This document shows positions 18,594 to 28,332 of a DNA stretch of 64,000 nt, in pieces. Position numbers and translations under genes: made by a program. How positions within the stretch are numbered: the stretch's first letter is position 1; each line of letters starts with the position of its first letter. Under the pieces are notes generated by a model. The model was not told where the DNA came from, made no database searches, and worked only from the letters and a program-made list of their open reading frames with translations. The DNA comes from Phytohabitans suffuscus (GTDB lineage: Bacteria > Actinomycetota > Actinomycetes > Mycobacteriales > Micromonosporaceae). The DNA lies in NCBI RefSeq assembly GCF_011764565.1, contig NZ_AP022871.1, forward strand, positions 9,486,320-9,550,319, written 5' to 3'.

Positions 18594-20882
18594 CTAACGC
18601 GACGTCAGGCGGCGGCCAACGGCCGAGATGAGCCGGTCGAGCTCGGAGCCGAACGGGTTGTCGTGCACCAGGTAGGTCCAGGTGGCCGACGGGCGCACCA
18701 GCGTGGCCTCCTCGGGCTGCCAGTCCTCGGTCACCTCGATCGTCTCGAAGGTCTCCAGCGTGCGCTGCTCGATCTTCGGGAAGAGGTCGTTGAACGCGGG
18801 CACCGCCGAGCGGTGGAACTCGTCCAGCGGGTCGAGGCGGCCCAGCGCGCGCAGGTGCACGCCCTCGCGCACCTCGTTGAGCTCGGCGAGGTGCTCGGCC
18901 CACAGCCGGTCCAGGTGGTACAGGGCGATCGAGCGGGCCACCCGGGACAGCAGCTCCTCGTCGATCTCCTCGGTCTCGTCGGGGAACCGGTCGCGCAGCA
19001 GGTCGGCGGCGACGTCGGTGGTGAGCAGGCGCTCGCGGCGCTCGGCGAGGGCGATGCGCTGCTGCTCGATCACCACGCTGTAGCGCCACGTGTTGCGGTG
19101 GATCTCGTGGTTGACGCCCTCGGCGACGCGCTGGGCGTGCTCGACGGCGTACGTCACCGTGTCGTCCTGCACCAGGCCGTCGGCGTGCATCTTGGGCGAG
19201 GCCGGGATCAGCTCCGGCGCGTGCCGCACGACCAGCTCGTCCTCGATGCTGACGAAGAAGACCGAGTGCCCGGGGTCGCCCTGGCGGCCCGAGCGGCCGC
19301 GCAGCTGGTCGTCGACGCGGCGGCTGTCGTGGCGGCCGGAGCCGATGATGTACAGGCCGCCCAGCTCGGCGATCCGGTCGTAGTCGGCCTGGTCGCTGCC
19401 GCCGAGCCGGATGTCGACGCCGCGGCCGGCCATCTGGGTGGAGACGGTCACCGCGCCGTACGTGCCGGCCTCGGCGATGATCGCCGCCTCCTCCTCGTCG
19501 TTCTTGGCGTTGAGCACGACGCAGGGGATGCCGGCGGTGTTGAGGCCGGCGGCGAGCTGCTCGGACTCCTTGACGTCGAGCGTGCCGATGAGGATCGGCC
19601 GCCCCGCCTCGTGGGTGAGGCGGATCTCCTCGATCAGCGCCTCCTCCTTCTCGCCCCGGGTGGCGTAGATGCGGTCCTCGTCGTCGACCCGGACGCAGGG
19701 CGTGTTGGGCGGGATGACCGCGACCTCGAGCTTGAAGAACTCGCGCAGCTCGTTGCCGACCAGCACGGCGGTGGCGGTCATGCCACACAGCGTCCGGTAG
19801 AGCGCGATGTACGCCTGGACGGTGATGGTGTCGAGCACCTCGCCCTCGGCGGTGGCGTTGAGCCCCTCCTTGGCCTCCACGGCCGCCTGGAGCCCGTCGG
19901 GCCAGCGGCGGCGCTGGGCCACCCGGCCGCGCATCTCGTCGACCAGCTCGACCGCGCCGTTGCGCACGATGTAGTCGACGTCGCGGTGCAGCAGGGCCTC
20001 GGCGTGCAGGGCGACGTTGATGGCGGAGAGCTGCTCGACGTTCTCGTCCGCGTACAGGTCGATGCCGTCCAGCTTGGCCTCGATGGCCTGGAGCCCGTCG
20101 TCGGTGAGCGCCACCGACCGGCCGTCGTCGGCGATCTCGTAGTGGCGCTTGTTGACCAGGCCCTTGACCAGCGTGGCGGCCTGGTGCACCGGGTCCTGCT
20201 CGCCGGTCACGGTGCCGGCCAGCACCATCGGCACGCGGGCCTCGTCGATGAGGATGGAGTCGGCCTCGTCGACGATGCAGCAGGCCAGCTCGCGCTGCAC
20301 CCGGTCGTCGATGTCGGTGACCAGCTGGTCACGCAGGTAGTCGAAGCCGGCCTCGCTGACCGAGACGTAGGTGACGTCGTTGCCGTACGCCGCGCGGCGC
20401 TGCTCGTGGCTGGACGACTCGGTGACCCAGCCGACGCTGAGCCCGAGCAGCCGGTAGACCGGCGCCATCCAGAGCGCGTCGCGGCGGGCCAGGTAGTCGT
20501 TGACGGTGAGCACGTGGACCGGGCCCTTGCCGCGGCGCACGTGCCCGTACGCGGCGATCGCGGCGGTCAGCGTCTTGCCCTCACCGGTGGCCATCTCGGC
20601 GACCTTGCCGGACAGCAGCGCCATCGCGCCGAGCAGCTGCACGTCGTACGGCGTCTGGTCGAGCCCGCGCCGGGCCGCCTCGCGCCCGAACGCGCAGATG
20701 TCGACGTAGTCGGTGGCCTCGCCGGCCGCCTCGGTCAGCTCAGAGTCGCCGAGGTCGGCCAGCTCCTCCGCGCGACTACTGATCTTGGGGAGCAGCTTCT
20801 CCAGCGGGCCGAGGTCGACCGTGGTACCCGGGCGCTGGAGGAAGCGCTGCATCCTGCTCTTGAACCGCTGCGACACACCCAT
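18594..20882 (-). CDS. secA2: Accessory preprotein translocase ATPase SecA2
   Basis: A 762-residue SecA paralogue that drives ATP-dependent export of a subset of proteins through SecYEG. Walker A is [10 protein letters not shown], the DEAD box is [15 protein letters not shown], and motif VI is [15 protein letters not shown]. It is shorter than housekeeping SecA (about 900 residues or more) and lacks the C-terminal zinc-binding tail, as in actinobacterial SecA2. ATG 20882 ([15 protein letters not shown]) was preferred to TTG 20891. The lpdA gene follows in the same direction. Confidence 0.93.
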   Translation of the reverse strand: MGVSQRFKSRMQRFLQRPGTTVDLGPLEKLLPKISSRAEELADLGDSELTEAAGEATDYVDICAFGREAARRGLDQTPYDVQLLGAMALLSGKVAEMATGEGKTLTAAIAAYGHVRRGKGPVHVLTVNDYLARRDALWMAPVYRLLGLSVGWVTESSSHEQRRAAYGNDVTYVSVSEAGFDYLRDQLVTDIDDRVQRELACCIVDEADSILIDEARVPMVLAGTVTGEQDPVHQAATLVKGLVNKRHYEIADDGRSVALTDDGLQAIEAKLDGIDLYADENVEQLSAINVALHAEALLHRDVDYIVRNGAVELVDEMRGRVAQRRRWPDGLQAAVEAKEGLNATAEGEVLDTITVQAYIALYRTLCGMTATAVLVGNELREFFKLEVAVIPPNTPCVRVDDEDRIYATRGEKEEALIEEIRLTHEAGRPILIGTLDVKESEQLAAGLNTAGIPCVVLNAKNDEEEAAIIAEAGTYGAVTVSTQMAGRGVDIRLGGSDQADYDRIAELGGLYIIGSGRHDSRRVDDQLRGRSGRQGDPGHSVFFVSIEDELVVRHAPELIPASPKMHADGLVQDDTVTYAVEHAQRVAEGVNHEIHRNTWRYSVVIEQQRIALAERRERLLTTDVAADLLRDRFPDETEEIDEELLSRVARSIALYHLDRLWAEHLAELNEVREGVHLRALGRLDPLDEFHRSAVPAFNDLFPKIEQRTLETFETIEVTEDWQPEEATLVRPSATWTYLVHDNPFGSELDRLISAVGRRLTSR

Positions 20883-20900
20883 GGTGGGCAACGGTACTAT

Positions 20901-21989
20901 TCAAACTTCCAAGATCGTCGCCACCTCCTGCCGTGCCCGCGTCGCGAGGTCGCGCAGCAGCTCGGGACCCTTGTCGAACGGCACCACCGCGCTCACCACG
21001 TACCGCCTGACCCGCTCGCCACACTCGCGCAGCACGTCCACCGTCTCGGCGGATAGCCGCTCGCGGTCCCAGGTGGCGGCCAGCCCTCGCGGCACCCGCC
21101 CGATCTGCGCACAGCGCACCGAAAGCCCGTTGTGGTGGAACTCCTCCCCCAACCGGACCTCGCCGGCGCCGCCCTGGTAGAACGCCAGGTCCACCACCGT
21201 CCCCTGCGGCCGCAGCAGGCGCATCGCGAGGTGCAGCGCCGACGCCTGCCCCCGGCACTGGAAGACCACGTCGGCCCCCCGGTCGCCCGGCCCCCGCCGC
21301 CACCGGCTCTTGACCGCGACCGCCGGGTCGCCGGCCGCCGGGTCCAGCACCGCGCAGCCGAGGGCCTCCGCGACGGCCCGGCGCCGTGCCGTCCCGTCGA
21401 GTACGAGCACCGACTCGGCGCCGTGCCGGAGCGCGAACACCGCGGTCAGCAGCCCGATCATGCCGGCGCCGACGATGGCGACCCGCCGTCCCCGCACCCC
21501 GTCGCCCAGGTCGCGCACCGCCGTGCCGAAGGCGTCCGCCGCGGCGTGCAGCAGGCCGTTGGCGCAGATGGGTCCGGCGTGCGCCACGTACACGCCGAGC
21601 ATCGGGTCGAGGTCGGGCGGCAGCGGCACGAACCGGTCGACGAGCGGGTCGGCGAGGTAGCCGGTGCGGTGGCCGTACGCCATCGCGACGACCGTGCCCT
21701 CGGTGACCGCCGGGGTGGCCGACTCGGTGACCCGGCCGACCTCCATGTAGCCCAGGCGGGTCACCGGGTACTCCTGCGCCGCCTCGCCCTCGACGAACAG
21801 GCCCAGCTCGGGGTCGAGGCGGGCGGACAGCAGCGGGTTGCTGCCCTTGACGTAGCTGAGCTCGGTGCCCGCCGACACTCCACTGTAGAGCGTGGCGACC
21901 CGGAAGGTGCCGTCCCGCACGGCCGGCGACCGCTCCTCGCGCATCTCCACCCGCTCCGGGCCGGCGACCACGATGACCCGGTCAGACAC
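20901..21989 (-). CDS. MDR-superfamily dehydrogenase lacking zinc ligands
   Basis: A 362-residue medium-chain dehydrogenase/reductase. The Rossmann motif is RVAIVGAGMIGLLTA at about residue 170, and an N-terminal GroES-like fold carries AGTELSYVKG. The GHExxG zinc segment is replaced by LGYMEVGRV and no structural zinc Cys cluster is seen, so zinc dependence is doubtful. The GTG start lies within the end of the upstream Gfo/Idh gene (8-base overlap). In some polysaccharide loci these two domains are fused as a bi-domain oxidoreductase; here they are separate, coupled genes. Confidence 0.83.
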   Translation of the reverse strand: MSDRVIVVAGPERVEMREERSPAVRDGTFRVATLYSGVSAGTELSYVKGSNPLLSARLDPELGLFVEGEAAQEYPVTRLGYMEVGRVTESATPAVTEGTVVAMAYGHRTGYLADPLVDRFVPLPPDLDPMLGVYVAHAGPICANGLLHAAADAFGTAVRDLGDGVRGRRVAIVGAGMIGLLTAVFALRHGAESVLVLDGTARRRAVAEALGCAVLDPAAGDPAVAVKSRWRRGPGDRGADVVFQCRGQASALHLAMRLLRPQGTVVDLAFYQGGAGEVRLGEEFHHNGLSVRCAQIGRVPRGLAATWDRERLSAETVDVLRECGERVRRYVVSAVVPFDKGPELLRDLATRARQEVATILEV

Positions 21990-22935
21990 CGACCGCCTCC
22001 TCCGTGGCGGCCGAGCGGGCGACGGCCGCCGCGAGGCGGTGGGTGCGCAGCGCCTCCCCGTACGGCACGCGCACGTCGTCGGCCACGCCCTGCACCGCGT
22101 CGACGAACGCCCGGTCCACGGCCATCCGCGCGGCGACCGGGTCACCCGGGTAGCGGTGCTCGCCCGCGCCGTCGCGTACCACGAGCTCGTCCTCGCCCAC
22201 CGAGACGGCGAGGCCGTCCGCGATCACGTCGACCCGGGCGCGGTGCTTCCAGCCGAGCGCGCAGGTCGTGGTGAGCGTGCCGGGGACCCCGCTCGCGAAG
22301 CGCACCAGGGCCGCGGTCGCCGCGTCGACGTCGGCGCCGGCCACCGGCGGGCGGCCGCCGCCGGCCGCGTGCACCTGCGCCACCTCGCCGCCCAGCAGCC
22401 GCATGACGTCCAGGACGTGCGGCGCCTGCTCGATCACCGGCCCGCCGGACGACTCGCGCCGCACCCACCAGTCGACCGGCGGCACCTTGTCCAGCCAGGT
22501 CCCGCTGACCAGCCGCACCTGCCGGCCGGCGAGCAGGTCGCGGGCGCGCTCGACCACGGCCAGGTAGCGCCAGTGCAGCCCGACGGCGGTCACCACGCGC
22601 TCGGCGAGCGGGGCGATCCGTTCCGCGGTGGCGAGGTCGACCGCGAGCGGCTTCTCCACGAACATCGGCAGCCCCGCCGCGAGCACCGCCTCCTCGGCCG
22701 GCCCGTGCGCGAACGGCGGCACGCACACGTACACGGCGTCCGGCTGGGCCGCCACGACCGCGGCCACGTCCGGGTACGCCAGCGCGCCGTGCTCGGCCGC
22801 CAGCGCGCCGGCCGCCTCGGGCACCACGTCGGTCACGCCGGCCAGGCGCACGTCCGGGAAGCCGGCCAGAACGGACGCGTGCCGCCGGGCCACGTTGCCC
22901 GCGCCGATGATCGCGATGGCGCATCTGCCTCCCAT
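21982..22935 (-). CDS. Gfo/Idh/MocA-family sugar oxidoreductase
   Basis: A 317-residue NAD(P)-dependent oxidoreductase. The Rossmann motif is AIIGAGNVARRHASVL, EKPLAVDLATAERI carries the conserved Lys, and a C-terminal sugar-binding sheet follows with GGPVIEQAPHVLDVM. It overlaps the downstream dehydrogenase by eight bases, so the two act together, probably on a sugar or cyclitol. It is divergent from the gpgS-glycosyltransferase pair. ATG 22935 is one of several ATGs created by near-repeats of ACAAATGGGGGCA in the upstream region, so the start could be one repeat earlier. Confidence 0.88.
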   Translation of the reverse strand: MGGRCAIAIIGAGNVARRHASVLAGFPDVRLAGVTDVVPEAAGALAAEHGALAYPDVAAVVAAQPDAVYVCVPPFAHGPAEEAVLAAGLPMFVEKPLAVDLATAERIAPLAERVVTAVGLHWRYLAVVERARDLLAGRQVRLVSGTWLDKVPPVDWWVRRESSGGPVIEQAPHVLDVMRLLGGEVAQVHAAGGGRPPVAGADVDAATAALVRFASGVPGTLTTTCALGWKHRARVDVIADGLAVSVGEDELVVRDGAGEHRYPGDPVAARMAVDRAFVDAVQGVADDVRVPYGEALRTHRLAAAVARSAATEEAVGV

Positions 22936-23101
22936 TTGTCTTGCCCCCATTTGTTTCTGCCCTCTATTTGTTTGCCCCCCATTTGCCGCCGCCCACCCGT
23001 CGTTACCGCTCCCGAACGCTGGCCCAACACCGATGGACCACCGCTCCCAACGCCGACGGTTCGCGGCGGTTGGATACCCGATCAAGGGGAAACCACGCGC
23101 C

Positions 23102-24130
23102 ATGTGGCATCCGCTTTCGGTGAGCCCTGTCGTGGAGGCCTGGTCCGCGTACCGGACCAGCACCGCCAGCCAGTGGAAACCGCGCGATCTGGTGCGGGCG
23201 AAGAGAACCAGCACGGTCTCCGTGGTGCTGCCCGCCCGCGATGAGCAGGACACGGTCGGCGAGATCGTACGCACGATCCGCCGGCACCTCGTCGAGCAGG
23301 AACCCCTCGTGGACGAGGTCATCGTCGTCGACTCCCGCTCCGCCGACCAGACCGCGCGGGTCGCGGGCGAGGCCGGCGCACGCGTCGTCGACCAGGACGA
23401 GATGACGCGCGGACTGCCGAGGCTGGAAGGCAAGGGCGACGCGCTGTGGGCCGGCCTCGCGGCGGCGCGCGGCGACATCGTGGCGTTCATCGACGCCGAC
23501 CTGCGCGAGTTCCGGCCGCACTTCGTGACCGGGCTCCTCGGCCCCCTGCTCGCCGATCCCTCCGTCGTGTACGTCAAGGGCTTCTACCACCGGCCGCTCG
23601 AAGCCACGGCCGACACCGAACGCGACGGCGGCGGCCGGGTCACCGAGATCATGGCCCGCCCGCTGCTCAACCTGCTCTGGCCCGAGCTGGCCGGCTTCGT
23701 GCAGCCGCTGGCCGGCGAGTACGCGGGCCGCCGCGCCGTGCTGGAGCAGCTGCCCTTCGTCTCCGGGTACGGCGTCGAGCTGGCGATGCTCATCGACCTG
23801 CTGGACACGGTGGGACTCGACGCGCTCGCCCAGGTCGACCTCGGCGAGCGGCACCACCGCCACCAGAGCACCGAGGCGCTGGGGCGGATGGCGGCGCAGA
23901 TCCTGTACACCGCCTGGTCCCGCCTGCACCGCCAGGGCACCGTGGCGCAGTCCGAACCGGCGGCGGGCGCGCTGACCCAGTTCCGCCGCGGCGGCGAGGA
24001 CGCGCTGCCCGGCCTCGGCCGCGAGGTCGTCGTGCACGACGTGTCGGTACGCGAGCGGCCGCCCCTGGCCCTGATGCGCGCGGACCTCGCGCTCCACTCG
24101 GACCTGTCCCTCCGCTCGGCCGTGTCATGA
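23102..24130 (+). CDS. gpgS: Glucosyl-3-phosphoglycerate synthase (GT81)
   Basis: A 342-residue enzyme that transfers glucose from a nucleotide sugar to 3-phosphoglycerate, the first step of glucosylglycerate and methylglucose lipopolysaccharide synthesis. Family hallmarks are TVSVVLPARDEQDTVGEIV, the DxD-like VAFIDADLREF, VYVKGFYHRPLE, GGGRVTEIMARPLL and QPLAGEYAGRR, closely matching mycobacterial GpgS (Rv1208). ATG 23102 lies about eleven bases after AAGGGGA. Its TGA overlaps the ATG of a GT4 glycosyltransferase, suggesting a two-step glycoside pathway. Confidence 0.9.
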   Translation: MWHPLSVSPVVEAWSAYRTSTASQWKPRDLVRAKRTSTVSVVLPARDEQDTVGEIVRTIRRHLVEQEPLVDEVIVVDSRSADQTARVAGEAGARVVDQDEMTRGLPRLEGKGDALWAGLAAARGDIVAFIDADLREFRPHFVTGLLGPLLADPSVVYVKGFYHRPLEATADTERDGGGRVTEIMARPLLNLLWPELAGFVQPLAGEYAGRRAVLEQLPFVSGYGVELAMLIDLLDTVGLDALAQVDLGERHHRHQSTEALGRMAAQILYTAWSRLHRQGTVAQSEPAAGALTQFRRGGEDALPGLGREVVVHDVSVRERPPLALMRADLALHSDLSLRSAVS

Positions 24131-25248
24131 AGGTGCTGATGAACGCGGGGCCGTGGCTGCCGGTCCCGCCGGACGGCTACGGCGGCATCGAGAACATCGT
24201 CGCCACGCTCGTGCCCCCGCTGCGCGAGCTCGGCGTCGAGGTGGTGCTCGCCAGCGTGGGATCCTCCACATTGGAGGTCGACGAGCTGGTGTCGGTCTTC
24301 CCGGAGGGGCAGTTCCGGCAGTTGCAGCGCCCGTACAACCAGGTCAACGGCGTCGTACCGGCGCACCAGCACGCGGTCGTACGGGCCGTGCGCGAGCGCC
24401 CCGACATCGACCTCGTGCACGACCACGTCGAGGCGGCCGGGCTGGCCACGCTCGCCGCGCTCGGCCGCGACGACCCGCCGGTGCTGCACACGCTGCACTG
24501 GGACCTGCACAAGCACCCCGAGCTGTACGGCACGTTCGACGGCGGCGGCCGTGTATGGGTCAACGGGGTCTCCGCGGACCAGGTGTCCCGCGCGCCCGAG
24601 GCGCTGCGCGCGCACACGGTCGGCCACGTGCACCTGGCCACCCCGCTCGCCGAGGGCGCGGACCGCCGGCGGCCGCCGGACAAGGGCGGCCACGTGGTGA
24701 TCCTGGGCCGGGTCACGCCGGGCAAGGGGCAGGACGTCGGGGCGCGGCTGGCCCACCGGTACGGGTTCGACGTCGTGCTGGCCGGGCCGGTGGGGCCGTA
24801 CCACTCCCCCGAGGACCTGGCCGCCGTGTCCACTTCGGACAACCCGGACGTGGCGTACTACCGGGAGAAGGTCGGGCCCTATGTGGACGGTGAGCGGGTG
24901 CGGTGGCTCGGCACGGTACGCCCCCCGGGCCGCGACGACCTGGTGGCCAGCGCCCGCGCGGTGCTCGCCCCGCTGCGCTGGTCCGAGCCGGGCGGCACGT
25001 TCGTGGTGGAGGCGCTCGCGCTGGGTACGCCGGTCGTGGGCATCTCGCTGGGCTGCCTGCCCGAGCTGGTCGACCACGGCCGCACCGGCTTCCTGACCGC
25101 CGACGAGGAGGAGCTGCCCGACCTGCTGGAGGCGGCGGCCAAGCTCGACCCGGCCGAGTCCATGCGCGAGGCGGCCACCCGCTTCACGCCCGCGGTGATG
25201 GCCGCCCGCTACCTGGAGCTCTACCGGACCGTGCTGGCGTCGGCGTAG
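24127..25248 (+). CDS. GT4-family glycosyltransferase
   Basis: A 373-residue GT-B glycosyltransferase. The N-terminal acceptor domain starts KVLMNAGPWLPVPPDGYGGI. The donor domain carries VILGRVTPGKGQD and the sugar-nucleotide motif EPGGTFVVEALALGTPVVGI. It is translationally coupled to gpgS by an ATGA overlap, so it may extend glucosylglycerate or its phosphate, analogous to mannosylglucosylglycerate synthesis (inference). The 3' end overlaps the convergent baeRF-like gene by 28 bases. Confidence 0.88.
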   Translation: MKVLMNAGPWLPVPPDGYGGIENIVATLVPPLRELGVEVVLASVGSSTLEVDELVSVFPEGQFRQLQRPYNQVNGVVPAHQHAVVRAVRERPDIDLVHDHVEAAGLATLAALGRDDPPVLHTLHWDLHKHPELYGTFDGGGRVWVNGVSADQVSRAPEALRAHTVGHVHLATPLAEGADRRRPPDKGGHVVILGRVTPGKGQDVGARLAHRYGFDVVLAGPVGPYHSPEDLAAVSTSDNPDVAYYREKVGPYVDGERVRWLGTVRPPGRDDLVASARAVLAPLRWSEPGGTFVVEALALGTPVVGISLGCLPELVDHGRTGFLTADEEELPDLLEAAAKLDPAESMREAATRFTPAVMAARYLELYRTVLASA

Positions 25249-26335
25249 CGCAGCACCGCGCCCACGCCGTGCCGCAGGTCCGCGTCGCCGGGGCCGACCA
25301 GCACCAGGCCCGCCCCGGTGCCGGCGGCGGCGCGCACGAGGGCGGCGTCGGCCCGCACCAGAATCGGCTCCTCGACCCCCATCTCCCGCAGCTGCGCCGG
25401 GTCGAGCGCCAGCTGCGGCGCGTGCGGACCGATCCACAGCTCGTCGGTGGAGGACGGGTCGTCGACGATCAGCACGGCCTCGACCTGCTCGCGCTGCAGC
25501 GCGGTGACGACGGCGGCGAGCCCGTTGCCGAGCCCCTCCTGCGCGGCGAAGCGGTCGACCGCGTCCCGGGTGCGCCGGTCGGCGACGTCGGCCACGGCGA
25601 TCGTCGTCGCCTCGTCCAGCGGCTCCGGGTCGGCGCCGGCCGCCCGGGTGCCCGCGTCGGTCACCACCGCCTTGTCCCGCCAGCGCGTGGGCAGCTGGTC
25701 GAAGAGCAGCTGCCGGGCCCGCACGTCGCCGGCCAGGACCAGCACGTCCGGCCCCATCGCGTCGGCCAGCTCGGTGGCGGCGGCGGCCACGTCGCCGGTG
25801 TTGCGCTGCCAGGTGGTCTCCGCCTCCCGCTGGTACCGCGCCTGCGACCAGCCGCCGGGCCGCGGCTTGCGGATCGGGTACGACTGCCGCCCCCGTACGG
25901 TCTCGCTGCGCCGCACTCCCCCGGCGTCGAACTCGGATATCTCGCCCCGGAGCGGTCGGCGACCACCCGCAGCCACTCGACCTCCTCACCGCGCTGGGCG
26001 ACCAGGGGCATCGTGTGCGGCAGCGCCCCGAAGCTGGCCAGGTCGGCGCGGGGCCGCGTGGGCAGCCGCTCGACGGTGACGTCGTCCGGCGCCGCCTCGG
26101 AGGCGAACATCGCCACGCCACGCCGGTCCGGCTCGGCCGGCACCCCGTCCAGCGCCCGGTCCATGGAGGTCAGCACGCCGGCGCCGGCGCCCTGCCCGGC
26201 CAGGCTCTCCCGCAGCGCGCGCCAGCGCAGGTCGAGCGCCCGCGCGGCGTCGTCGGTGTCCGGGGTGGCGTCCAGGTAGGCCGACGCCCACGGGCCCGGG
26301 TGGGCGTAGAGGGACCGCAGGAATGAGAGATCCAT
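25221..26335 (-). CDS. baeRF/Vms1-like (Rv2629-type) protein (frameshifted here)
   Basis: The two halves together match the bacterial archaeo-eukaryotic release-factor-like family related to Vms1/ANKZF1 peptidyl-tRNA hydrolases and mycobacterial Rv2629. The N-terminal half has PGPWASAYLDATPDTDDAAR. The C-terminal half has YQREAETTWQRNTGDVAAAA and VLVLAGDVRARQLLFDQLP. The frame breaks after RVVADRSG. One extra G in the run at 25945-25948 joins it to GEISEFDAGG, giving about 371 residues. ATG 26335 (MDLSFLRSLY) was chosen; ATG 26347 is possible. A role in ribosome hibernation or rescue is known only for relatives. Confidence 0.78.
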
Positions 26336-26426
26336 AGCGGATGCCATACCCCGTGAAACGGCATTCACTCACCCACCGCCCTCTCGTGGGAATGCGCGAT
26401 TGTCGATACTCTGAGTACTTGCGCTG

Positions 26427-26474
26427 TAAACAATGGGTAGAGCTGTATCGGGTAAGGCCATAAACAACGGGTAG
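26427..26474 (+). promoter_or_regulatory. Direct repeat upstream of membrane gene
   Basis: Two copies of TAAACAAYGGGTAG (26427-26440 and 26461-26474), 34 bases apart centre to centre, end seven bases before the ATG at 26482. The spacing is about three helical turns, so this could be a regulator binding site. Confidence 0.4.
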
Positions 26475-26481
26475 GACTTGC

Positions 26482-27030
26482 ATGACCTGGGACCGGGAGC
26501 TCTTCCCCGAGCCCGTGGCACGCCGGGCGGGCCCCATCATCAACGGGCACGTGGTGAAGCTGGAGGGCGGCTACTCCCGCGAGATCAAGGTGGGCCAGCC
26601 GATCCTGGTGGCGGTGCTCGCCGCCGCCGGCGTCGCCCGCCTGGTCACGAGGGCCGTGGTCTCGGTCCTGCGGGCCGGCTCCGGCGGTGGCGGCGGGCGC
26701 AAGTGGAAAGAGCTGAAGAAGGGCCCGGAGTACCTGGTCACGCCGATGCGGATCCGCGCCACCGACGGCGTCGTGTGCGAGATGGAGATCCACGGCCACC
26801 TGCCGCAGAGCGCGCTGGAGCCCCGCGACCACGTGCAGGTGACCGTACGCCGCCAGCGGGACCCGGACCTCCCACCCCGGGTGGAACGGATCGTCAACCT
26901 CACGACCGCCCAGCTCCTCACCCCGCGCACGCCCACGGTCTGGTCCCACCTGGGCCCCGCCCTGCTCACCCAGGCCCTGCTCGGCGTGCTCGTCTTCGGC
27001 ACGGTCGCCGCCTGCGCCCTCGTCACCTGA
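26482..27030 (+). CDS. Two-helix membrane protein of unknown function
   Basis: A 182-residue protein I do not recognise. A hydrophobic segment covers about 40-62 (ILVAVLAAAGVARLVTRAVV). A basic linker (GGRKWKELKKGPEYL) leads to a beta-rich central domain with MRIRATDGVVCEMEIHGHLP, and the last 25 residues form a second hydrophobic helix. The direct repeats just upstream may control it. No functional motif is visible. Confidence 0.72.
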   Translation: MTWDRELFPEPVARRAGPIINGHVVKLEGGYSREIKVGQPILVAVLAAAGVARLVTRAVVSVLRAGSGGGGGRKWKELKKGPEYLVTPMRIRATDGVVCEMEIHGHLPQSALEPRDHVQVTVRRQRDPDLPPRVERIVNLTTAQLLTPRTPTVWSHLGPALLTQALLGVLVFGTVAACALVT

Positions 27031-27090
27031 CCTTGAAGTGAGAACGCTCTCCACGGTGTGATGGATCAGCCCACACCGGAGGAGGGACCC

Positions 27091-28303
27091 GTGCCACCAC
27101 CCCGCCACGTCATCGCCGCCCGCAACGGGGTCGCCGCGGTCTTCGGCCTCAACGGGCTGGCGGTCGCGTCGTGGTTCGCGCGGGTGCCGGCCGCCAAGGA
27201 CGCCCTCGACCTCAGCGCGGGGCAGCTGGGGCTGCTGATGCTGACCCTCTCGGCCGGCGCGGTGCTCGCGCTGCCCGTGGCCGGCGTGCTCGCGCAGCGG
27301 TTCGGCGCCGCCCGTACCGTCGCCACCGCGGCCCTCGCCGTCGCCGCCGGCCTCGTCCTGGCCGGCGTCGCCGCGGGCACCTGGGGCTGGGCCCCGGCCG
27401 TGGGGGTGGGGCTGTTCGCGATCGGCTTCGGGGCCGGCAGCTGCGAGGTCGCGATGAACGTCGAGGCGGCCGCCGTCGAGCGCCGCCTCGGACGCACGAT
27501 CATGCCCCGCTTCCACGCCGCCTGGAGCCTGGGCACCGTCGCCGGCGCCGGCCTGGGCGCCGCCTCCGCCCGCCTCGACGTGCCGATCGCCGCGCACCTG
27601 ACGGCGATGGCGGTGGTCGTGGGCGGGGGCACCGTCGCGGCGGTCCGCTCCTTCCTGCCCGACGAGCGGGCCGAGGGGCAAAGCGCCGCGAAGGGCGGCG
27701 GCCTGCGCGCCGCCTGGCGCGAGCCGCGCACCGTCCTCATCGGACTGCTGGTGCTGGTGATGGCGTTCACCGAGGGTACGGCCAACGACTGGCTCGCGGT
27801 CGCCTTCGTGGACGGTCACGGCGTGAGCGAGGCCGCCGGCGCCGCGAGCTTCGGCGTCTTCGTGGCCGCGATGACGGTGGGCCGCACGCTCGGCACGGTC
27901 GCGCTCGACCGGTGGGGCCGCCTGAGGGTGCTCTGGGCCACGATGGCCCTGGCCGCCGCGGGCGCGGCCGTCACCGTGTACGCCGACTCCCTCCCCTGGC
28001 ACTGGCCGGCGTCGCGCTGTGGGGCGTCGGCGCGTGCCTCGGCTTCCCGGTGGGCATGAGCGCCGCCGCCGACGAGGAGACCCACGCGCCCGCCCGGGTG
28101 AGCGTGGTCGCGGTGATCGGCTACACCGCCTTCCTGGCCGGCCCCCGCTCGTCGGCCTGCTCGGCGACCGCGTAGGCGTCCTGCGCGCCCTGCTCATCGT
28201 GCCCCTGCTGATCGTGCCCGCCCTCGCGCTCGTGCCCGCCCTCCGCCCACCCCGCACGGCCCCGGTCGCACCCGAGCCCCTGAAGGCCGCCGCCACCGAC
28301 TAG
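27091..28303 (+). CDS. MFS transporter (two frameshifts here)
   Basis: A major-facilitator protein of about 404 residues with roughly twelve membrane helices. It resembles YbjJ/FucP-like sugar or drug transporters ([60 protein letters not shown]). The frame breaks after VYADSLP and again after TAFLAGP. Each is repaired by one extra C, at 27993-27996 and 28142-28146, giving [16 protein letters not shown] and [23 protein letters not shown] 27091 follows GGAGGAGGG and was preferred over ATGs at 27058 and 27061. The substrate is unknown. Confidence 0.85.
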
Positions 28304-28332
28304 AGACCCGCTCCCGCGGGCGTCGCGGTGGC

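Noticed and set aside
23584-26121. Long minus-strand frame across the glycosyltransferase genes
   Set aside because: Low-complexity Arg/Ala/Gly translation opposite GpgS and GT4, both of which have strong motifs on the plus strand.
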